A stretch of 18,473 nt of DNA. Source: Candidatus Poribacteria bacterium. Its GTDB lineage: Bacteria; Poribacteria; WGA-4E; WGA-3G. The notes beneath the pieces are model-generated. The model was not told the origin of the DNA and searched no databases. It saw nothing but the letters and a program-made list of their open reading frames with translations. The stretch lies in NCBI GenBank assembly GCA_028818995.1, contig JAPPMR010000585.1:1-18473 (forward strand). Direction: 5' to 3'. The translations under genes and the position numbers were made by a program. Of this stretch, positions 13,753 through 18,473 are shown piece by piece (the stretch's first letter is position 1; each line of letters opens with the position of its first letter).

Positions 13753-14676
13753 TTATTCCCAAATCCCAATATCTCGTAATATTGACTTCTTAACTTTACA
13801 CACCATTGTATACGCTGGATCAAACACATTTCCCATATCATATTCAACCGTCTGCCCTAACAAGATGTGCGCTGCACGTTTCTCTAAACCAAGTTCCGCT
13901 AACCATCGGAGCAGTTCTGTCGTTGCGTGCTGTACTGCTTGATCTAACGGACGCGCGTTGCCTGCTGTGAGAATATATTCCTCGTTTTCAGCACGAGGCC
14001 AATTGATAGACTTTTCCTTGATTACCTCAACAGTGAATTGGACATCAAAAGAGATTTCAATACCGGTACCGACAATTTCTCCGTCACCTTGTACTGCATG
14101 ACCATCCCCGAGATGGAAAAGTGCCCCTGGTACGAAGACAGGAAGGTAAACGGTGACACCCTCTTTAAACCCACGATAGTCCATGTTACCACCGTGTGTG
14201 GAGGAGGTCGCCGTAGAAATGGCTTGTCCGCGAGGTGGTGCGACACCAAAACAACCCACCATCGGTTCAAGAGGCAATGTAAGCCTACCTAACTGTGTCT
14301 CAGGTGATATTAAGGTGGCTGTCCATGCGTCTACATCAACATGCCATTCGGCACGTTCACTTTCTGGCATCTCGGACGCAACATAATGCGGATCAAGCAC
14401 ATTCGGTGCAACAACCGTCGCGGTTCTTCCGATTTTACGATTTGGCAAAATTCTGTCAAAATGCACCGCGAGCGTATCTCCCGGTTCCGCTGTTTCAATA
14501 AAGAACGGGCCTGTTTGCGGATTACCACCATGTGTTACCTGTGTATCAGTAGCATCATAGCCCGCGTTATCTACGGTTGTTGTAAAAACAGTGTCACCAC
14601 TCTCAATATGGAGTACGGGTTCGTGTGCACCTATTGCTGTGTAGTAAACAGTCGGTTCAAAATGATGTATTGCCAT
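13753..14676 (-). CDS. Acetamidase/formamidase family protein (FmdA/AmdA)
   Basis: A 307-residue hydrolase of the acetamidase/formamidase family, which releases ammonia from short amides such as formamide or acetamide. Conserved segments are THGGNPQTGPF, EPGDTLAVHF, the Pro/Gly-rich APPRGQ, the HGGNMDYR block and LGDGHAVQGDGE, which contains metal- and substrate-site residues. No signal peptide is seen, so it acts in the cytoplasm in nitrogen scavenging or amide breakdown. I choose the ATG at 14676 because AAGGA lies about seven bases upstream; a longer in-frame start at 14718 would add 14 residues between the predicted promoter and this site. The gene converges on the dehydrogenase gene with 26 bases between stops and no hairpin that I could see. 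Confidence 0.9.
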   Translation of the reverse strand: MAIHHFEPTVYYTAIGAHEPVLHIESGDTVFTTTVDNAGYDATDTQVTHGGNPQTGPFFIETAEPGDTLAVHFDRILPNRKIGRTATVVAPNVLDPHYVASEMPESERAEWHVDVDAWTATLISPETQLGRLTLPLEPMVGCFGVAPPRGQAISTATSSTHGGNMDYRGFKEGVTVYLPVFVPGALFHLGDGHAVQGDGEIVGTGIEISFDVQFTVEVIKEKSINWPRAENEEYILTAGNARPLDQAVQHATTELLRWLAELGLEKRAAHILLGQTVEYDMGNVFDPAYTMVCKVKKSILRDIGIWE

Positions 14677-14742
14677 TGTATATCCTTTCCTACTTCCTGA
14701 AATGCTTTGTAAGTTCAATGTCCAATTCTGTATCTACACCAT

Positions 14743-14771
14743 AATATACCATATCAACAGTGTTGCGTCTA
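14743..14771 (-). promoter_or_regulatory. Extended -10 promoter for the acetamidase-like gene
   Basis: On the minus strand TAGACG (14766-14771), a 17-bp spacer ending in TGG, and TATATT (14743-14748). The -35 box matches at four of six positions, and the TGG makes an extended -10. The start near 14736 gives a leader of about 60 bases. Confidence 0.45.
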
Positions 14772-14948
14772 CAAGGGGTGTGTTGTTGTAGAAAGGATAA
14801 TCAGAATTATGTCATTTAGCAAGGACATCACCCTACGAGTGTGTAAATATTTTGGCATTAACCATGTCATCTTTCTTGTCGGAGGGCTTTGATGAAGTTT
14901 AAGAAAATAGATCGGTAATTTCATTATGCATATTCGGAACATTCTAAG
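14772..14948. other. Intergenic stretch with one weak 27-codon frame
   Basis: This is the left part of a gap of about 540 bases between the acetamidase-like and heparinase-like genes. The only coding possibility I see is an ATG at 14809 running 27 codons to a TGA at 14890-14892 (MSFSKDITLRV and on), with AAGGA about 11 bases upstream. No promoter or homology supports it, so I do not call it a gene. Confidence 0.3.
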
Positions 14949-15040
14949 TGCCTTTCAGTCCCGCTGAATGCGCCAAATCAACGGTATGAACGCCATTTAG
15001 GCATTCCCCGTATGGCATTCAGCGGGACTGAATGCCATAT
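14949..15040. repeat. Palindromic REP/BIME-like intergenic element
   Basis: The right half is a perfect 12-bp hairpin, TATGGCATTCAG (15011-15022), loop CGGGA, CTGAATGCCATA (15028-15039). The left half contains an inverted, decayed copy: CAGTCCCGCTGAATGC (14956-14971) is the exact reverse complement of 15015-15030. Between them GAACGCC, ATTTA, GGCATTC forms a third small imperfect hairpin. Two inverted palindromes flanking a short spacer is the layout of REP doublets (BIMEs) or of small non-autonomous elements. No transposase is nearby. Confidence 0.75.
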
Positions 15041-15151
15041 TTCAAATGATAAAAAACATAAAAACAACACCTAAGTGGGAAAGTAACACATACCCATAAT
15101 AACAGTGGGTTTATTTTGCTAAGAACTTTACACACCCTATGTTTAGCACAA

Positions 15152-15180
15152 TTGACAAAACCTCTGAATGCTGTTATTAT
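15152..15180 (+). promoter_or_regulatory. Consensus promoter of the heparinase-like gene
   Basis: TTGACA (15152-15157), a 17-bp spacer and TATTAT (15175-15180), with TGT as an extended -10. The start near 15187 leaves a leader of about 31 bases before the ATG at 15218. It excludes the longer reading frame that begins at 15116. Confidence 0.65.
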
Positions 15181-15217
15181 ACCACACACAATACATGAGG
15201 TCAAGAGAGCGTGGTTT

Positions 15218-17395
15218 ATGTCATTAAACGGATATACGACAATTCAATCCGAACACATTGAGTTGTTAGCATCAGAACTCGCAAAACGAGAGTTGCCAAT
15301 AATTGACCAATTTGAGCCAATTGCCGATTTTGAAGAGTTACTCACCTTTTCTGAAGCACATCCCACACCAATTGAATTTGCTGAACAACATCCTGCATGG
15401 CGGCTTGAATCTGTGGCAGCACGCGTAATTGAGACAATCGCGCTCGCTGCGCATGAACCATTAAATGATATTGGATGGCGATCACTTGCCCGAATTCTGT
15501 TAGAGCATGTGGAATATCTCTGGACATATCCTGAAGCACCCACAGCACGTGAAAAATTGGCGGCTGCTAATGCGTTGACATTAGCAGGTAGCGTTTGTGC
15601 GATATTGCCACAATCCAAACTATGGTGCCTCGCGGGATTTGGACGTATTGCTGCAAATCTCGGTGAAGTAAATCCGAAATTATCAGATACGCATGTTATA
15701 CAACCGATTGATGCAGCGTTTCTGCTTACCAATGCGTTAAACCTTCCAATTCTGGATTCCGCAGTTGAATACTATAACACGGTTCTGAACTGTGATTTCA
15801 CAACTCAAAACAGATTTAAGTTTCCGCTAAGTAATGATATGTTCTTTCACTATCTAAATTTAGACTTTCCAGGATTGGAAAACGTCAAATCCGCTTTTTT
15901 AAAGGGAAACATAGCCTCAGCAAAATCGGCATATACAACATTTCGCACGGAAATTTTTAAAAATTCCCAAGATACCTCACATTTAGAACAAACAGATATA
16001 TTTAACAACGCAAAATTGTCTCTTGAATGTTTGTTAAAATTGTCCATTTATCCAACACCCCCAATTTATGCAACTACAGAAATCGGTATTGCAGCATTTC
16101 TCTTCCCAGAATTTAAGTTCAGTGAGCAACTTCTCACGCTTGTCTCTCGTCGTTACAAGTGGATAATTAATGCGTTCTTCTATCCGGATGGTTTTCACAA
16201 AGACATATCACTGCGGTCTCAAGTAGAAGCAATTACCGATTTCACCAGATTTCTGCAAACTTATGATAAAGTGAAACACTCTTACCAATTTCACTGCACT
16301 GAACAGATTAGGGCATTCTTGGAGAAGCAGTTAGAAGTTTGTTTCTATATTCGTCAACCAGATTTGTCTTTCCCACCTGTTGGTGCTAATGTTCCTGATA
16401 ATTTAAACTTTGATGAATTGTATAATATCAATAATTTTAATCCGAGAAATAGTAAGTCGCAGACATTATCCTACGCGCTACCTTATACTGGCTATTATAT
16501 AATGAGAGATAGCTGGAAATCTGATGCACAATATCTACTTTTTGATAGCGGTCCGTTGGGAAAACCGGGTTATGAAGATAAATTGAGTTTTGTGTTGCAC
16601 GCACATGGACGACAACTGATAGCACACGACCATAGAGATGAAAATAACGATTCTTCCAGCATAGCGAGCGAAAGACACAACGTTATTCTGATTGATGGGA
16701 AAAGGCAACCACCTGAACCGGGAATTGTCCCGGACCCTGATACACGGTGGATAACGACTTCTGAATTTGATTTTGTGGAAGGGTGGTACAAAACAGCCGA
16801 CTACTATCATAAACGTTCTATCTTTTATGTTAAAGGGCAATACTTTATCTTACATGATCTTATTCTTGGAGACGGAAAACACTCATTGGAGCAGATTTTT
16901 CACCTTGATATCTGTAGTGAACAATTTACCGCACCACATATTGGACAGGCATGGACGCGAGAATCTGGGAATAGTAATATATTTATCGGTGCTGTTGATG
17001 CGACTAACCTTGACGTTAAGTTGAATGGCGATCTACTTACTTATTCAGTACAGCGTAAATTACCCGCAGTTTTAAATGTAGTACTATTTCCAATGAAACC
17101 TAATGTGGAACACTATCCCACGATTAATTCCGTTTCTGTGAATACTGATCCAGATGTATTAGCTACTAGTTTCACGGTCCAATCTAATGACGTAACAGAT
17201 ATATTTCTAATTTCTGATGATGGCTTTGCAGCGATGTCAACTTCGGAGACAGATGAAAAAGTTGAGTTTGTGGGAGAATATCTGTTTTTACGTGGAGATA
17301 AATTCGTGATGTTCAATGCGAAATACCTTAAAATAGGAACAAAAGTCCTTGCCGAATTAGATGAACCAGTTGAGCATTATATGAATATGGATTAA
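15218..17395 (+). CDS. Heparinase II/III-like protein with altered active-site region
   Basis: A 725-residue protein of the heparinase II/III-like polysaccharide-lyase superfamily. The N-terminal half (about 60-400) is helical and should form the alpha/alpha toroid; it includes the typical LDFPGLENVKSAFLKGN and AKSAYTTFR linker (215-243). The C-terminal half (about 420-700) is the beta-sandwich part, entered by YYIMRDSW (426-433), EDKLSFVLHAHGR (453-465) and RHNVILIDGKRQP (486-498). Compared with the family pattern as I know it, the HxH before EDKLS is replaced by KPGY, and the Asp-Gly-Gly/Tyr loop reads HDHRDENND, so lyase activity is doubtful. No signal peptide is present, so it is probably cytoplasmic. 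The start at 15218 follows GAGAG by eight bases and fits the promoter. Confidence 0.8.
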   Translation: MSLNGYTTIQSEHIELLASELAKRELPIIDQFEPIADFEELLTFSEAHPTPIEFAEQHPAWRLESVAARVIETIALAAHEPLNDIGWRSLARILLEHVEYLWTYPEAPTAREKLAAANALTLAGSVCAILPQSKLWCLAGFGRIAANLGEVNPKLSDTHVIQPIDAAFLLTNALNLPILDSAVEYYNTVLNCDFTTQNRFKFPLSNDMFFHYLNLDFPGLENVKSAFLKGNIASAKSAYTTFRTEIFKNSQDTSHLEQTDIFNNAKLSLECLLKLSIYPTPPIYATTEIGIAAFLFPEFKFSEQLLTLVSRRYKWIINAFFYPDGFHKDISLRSQVEAITDFTRFLQTYDKVKHSYQFHCTEQIRAFLEKQLEVCFYIRQPDLSFPPVGANVPDNLNFDELYNINNFNPRNSKSQTLSYALPYTGYYIMRDSWKSDAQYLLFDSGPLGKPGYEDKLSFVLHAHGRQLIAHDHRDENNDSSSIASERHNVILIDGKRQPPEPGIVPDPDTRWITTSEFDFVEGWYKTADYYHKRSIFYVKGQYFILHDLILGDGKHSLEQIFHLDICSEQFTAPHIGQAWTRESGNSNIFIGAVDATNLDVKLNGDLLTYSVQRKLPAVLNVVLFPMKPNVEHYPTINSVSVNTDPDVLATSFTVQSNDVTDIFLISDDGFAAMSTSETDEKVEFVGEYLFLRGDKFVMFNAKYLKIGTKVLAELDEPVEHYMNMD

Positions 17396-17701
17396 GTTTG
17401 TACTTTAGAGGACATATTAAACGGACAGGCGAAAATTGAGATTAATTTTGAAATCTGTTATACTATTTCACACGAACTTTAAAATCTTGTGAGGGCAAAC
17501 TATAGAATATTTTCGTGGTATTGTAACTTGGATTGCTTCATTGGAATCAGGCGGACAATTACGCAAAATGAACATGAGTCAGGATTGATGATATTGTTAA
17601 GGACGCAATATAAATTTTGCTACTATCAAACGTCATATCATACTCACGTTAAAAGTTTATCGTAAAATTCTGATTAACCGTATTAGACAGAGGTTTGAAC
17701 G
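17396..17701. other. Intergenic gap with a promoter and a possible relic small frame
   Basis: A 306-base gap. It holds an apparent promoter (17436-17464) and a good ribosome site, GAGGG (17491-17495), six bases before an open frame that begins with ATA rather than ATG (17502-17588, 28 codons). The remaining 110 bases up to the next gene are AT-rich and show no hairpin or repeat that I could support. Confidence 0.4.
17436..17464 (+). promoter_or_regulatory. Extended -10 promoter upstream of the nuclease-like gene
   Basis: TTGAGA (17436-17441), a 17-bp spacer ending TGT, and TATACT (17459-17464). It would start near 17471, 230 bases before the ATG at 17702, so either that gene has a long leader or the promoter served something now lost. 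Confidence 0.5.
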
Positions 17702-18370
17702 ATGGAGACTTACATATTCTCGCAACTCACAGAAGAAACACTCAAGGCACTTGTAACCTTGAACGAAAAGTATGTTGCTCCGGAAGTATGGGAAAAAATG
17801 CAAATAGCCCTCACTGCAGAGGAGTGCAGACAACTGGAAGAACTTAAATCAAAATTGCGTCACCGTCACCTACTCGTCATGAACGAAGCTACCCTCTGGG
17901 CACGCGCTATCTATCCGATGTTGATGCTTGCAGAACAGGGGAATGTCCAAGCGTGGAGTAGCGTTCCGCTGAAAGCCGTGTACCCTGCGTTTACATTGGA
18001 GGGTGATGCAGATGGTGCTCTCGCGCCTTCACTCGGTGGAAGGATCCAACCCCCATATCTGATTGTGCATGAGGCGAAGCGCGGTCTGCATGCACCGGAT
18101 CCGTTGTACCAGCTCTGCGGTGAAATGCTCGCCGCAGCCTGGCTCAATTGGGAAAGAGCCCCTAATCCCAATCAAGAAATCTTCGGATGCTACACGGTCA
18201 ATGACAGCTGGGTATTCATACGCGGTGTCGTCAGCGACACTGAAACCGAAAAACCAACTTTCACGATTGAATTTTCACCAGATTACAACGGCATTTTAGA
18301 TGCAGCACAGATCGCTCAACTTCTGAAATATATCGTTGCGAAGCATTTGGAGGAAATAAATAATGGCTGA
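17702..18370 (+). CDS. Probable PD-(D/E)XK nuclease-like protein
   Basis: A 222-residue soluble protein. The N-terminal third (1-60) is helical and rich in Glu/Leu. The core shows the order expected for a restriction-endonuclease-like fold: Glu62 in an early helix (NEATLWARAIYPMLML), Asp104 in GDADGALAP (101-109), then PYLIVHEAKRG (118-128), where Glu124 and Lys126 form the ExK, followed by Gln137 in a helix (YQLCGEMLAAAWLNW). A beta-rich end (IFGCYTVNDSWVFIRGVV) follows. Such domains occur in nucleases and in inactive relatives; which applies here is unknown. GAGG lies eight bases before the ATG. Its TGA overlaps the start of the next gene by eight bases, so the two products probably work together. 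I do not recognise a named family. Confidence 0.6.
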   Translation: METYIFSQLTEETLKALVTLNEKYVAPEVWEKMQIALTAEECRQLEELKSKLRHRHLLVMNEATLWARAIYPMLMLAEQGNVQAWSSVPLKAVYPAFTLEGDADGALAPSLGGRIQPPYLIVHEAKRGLHAPDPLYQLCGEMLAAAWLNWERAPNPNQEIFGCYTVNDSWVFIRGVVSDTETEKPTFTIEFSPDYNGILDAAQIAQLLKYIVAKHLEEINNG

Positions 18371-18473
18371 ACAACACCACGAACTCGCTCACGTTTTTAC
18401 CGATCCATCACAGACTGTTAATGATGCACGAGGTGGTGCCGCACGCGATCTCAACACACCATATACCTTTCCA
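18363..18473 (+). CDS. Unknown protein, 5' end only
   Basis: The first 37 codons of a gene that continues past the right edge. The start is firm: GGAGG lies about eight bases before the ATG at 18363, which overlaps the end of the nuclease-like gene by eight bases in another frame. The visible part is hydrophilic (MAEQHHELAHVFTDPSQ, then DARGGAARDLNTPYTFP) with no signal peptide. It is too short to classify; the overlap argues for a functional link with the upstream gene. Confidence 0.7.
   Translation, partial: MAEQHHELAHVFTDPSQTVNDARGGAARDLNTPYTFP

Noticed and set aside
14341..14700. 119-codon open frame on the plus strand opposite the acetamidase-like gene
   Set aside because: It is entirely antisense to a well-conserved gene, has no ribosome site, and its composition is typical of a shadow frame.
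14809..14892. 27-codon small frame between the acetamidase-like and heparinase-like genes
   Set aside because: AAGGA is about 11 bases upstream, which is long, no promoter is clear, and the peptide shows no recognisable feature. Chance is enough to explain it.
15244..15732. 162-codon open frame on the minus strand inside the heparinase-like gene
   Set aside because: It is antisense to the real gene, Ala/Ser/Asn-rich in a codon-shadow pattern, and lacks a promoter or ribosome site.
1..18473. CRISPR arrays, tRNA or rRNA genes, integrase or transposase genes, and attachment sites
   Set aside because: Reading both strands I found no spaced short direct repeats, no cloverleaf-like sequence and no recombinase-like product. 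The only longer direct repeats are the MNT-HEPN paralogues.

Overview
The window looks like chromosomal DNA from an uncultivated, moderately AT-rich bacterium. The mix of genes is typical of Candidatus Poribacteria or a similar large-genome environmental lineage: a SUMF1/FGE-like protein, a TolB-like propeller protein, a heparinase II/III-like protein, an acetamidase/formamidase, a succinylglutamate desuccinylase-like protein, Xaa-Pro aminopeptidase, an OppD/OppF pair and MNT/HEPN proteins. That assignment rests on gene content and style and is not proven. I saw no rRNA, tRNA, CRISPR array, transposase or phage gene.

Left part (1-2814), minus strand. The 5' end of an exported TolB-like gene runs off the left edge. 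Next is a small unknown gene whose sigma70-type promoter leaves almost no 5' leader. Then comes a probable operon read from a consensus promoter at 2786-2814: a protein with an ADP-ribosyltransferase-like sequence pattern, two small overlapping frames that may be one frameshifted gene, and a secreted FGE-domain protein without the catalytic cysteines. A perfect 14-bp palindrome sits at the predicted transcription start of this operon.

Centre-left (2850-7740), plus strand. It holds an aspartoacylase/succinylglutamate desuccinylase-like metallohydrolase, an Xaa-Pro aminopeptidase, an orphan HepT-like HEPN protein that has lost its RNase motif, a HEAT-like/zinc-ribbon protein, and an ECF sigma factor with its zinc-finger membrane anti-sigma factor. 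A strong intrinsic terminator closes this part at 7790-7819.

Centre (7889-13726), plus strand. One tightly packed probable operon: oppD- and oppF-like ATPase genes with no permease or binding protein nearby, three tandem paralogues that each fuse a minimal nucleotidyltransferase (MNT) to a HEPN/HepT-like domain, and a short-chain dehydrogenase. Start and stop codons overlap or lie within 1-15 nt. The MNT-HEPN triplet is the most interesting part: in canonical MntA/HepT toxin-antitoxin pairs the two domains are separate proteins, and here they are fused, triplicated, mosaic, and differ at the RNase-motif histidine.

Right part (13753-18473). A convergent acetamidase/formamidase gene has its own promoter. 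A roughly 90-nt palindromic (REP/BIME-like) element follows in a long intergenic gap. Next is a heparinase II/III-like gene that seems to have lost active-site residues. A 306-nt gap carries a promoter and a possible relic small reading frame. Last is a probable PD-(D/E)XK-type nuclease-like gene overlapping the start of an unknown gene that runs off the right edge.

Most of the promoters I could place share a TTGNNN / 17 bp / TANNNT layout, several with an extended -10 (TGN). That supports an ordinary sigma70 regime and helped fix several gene starts.
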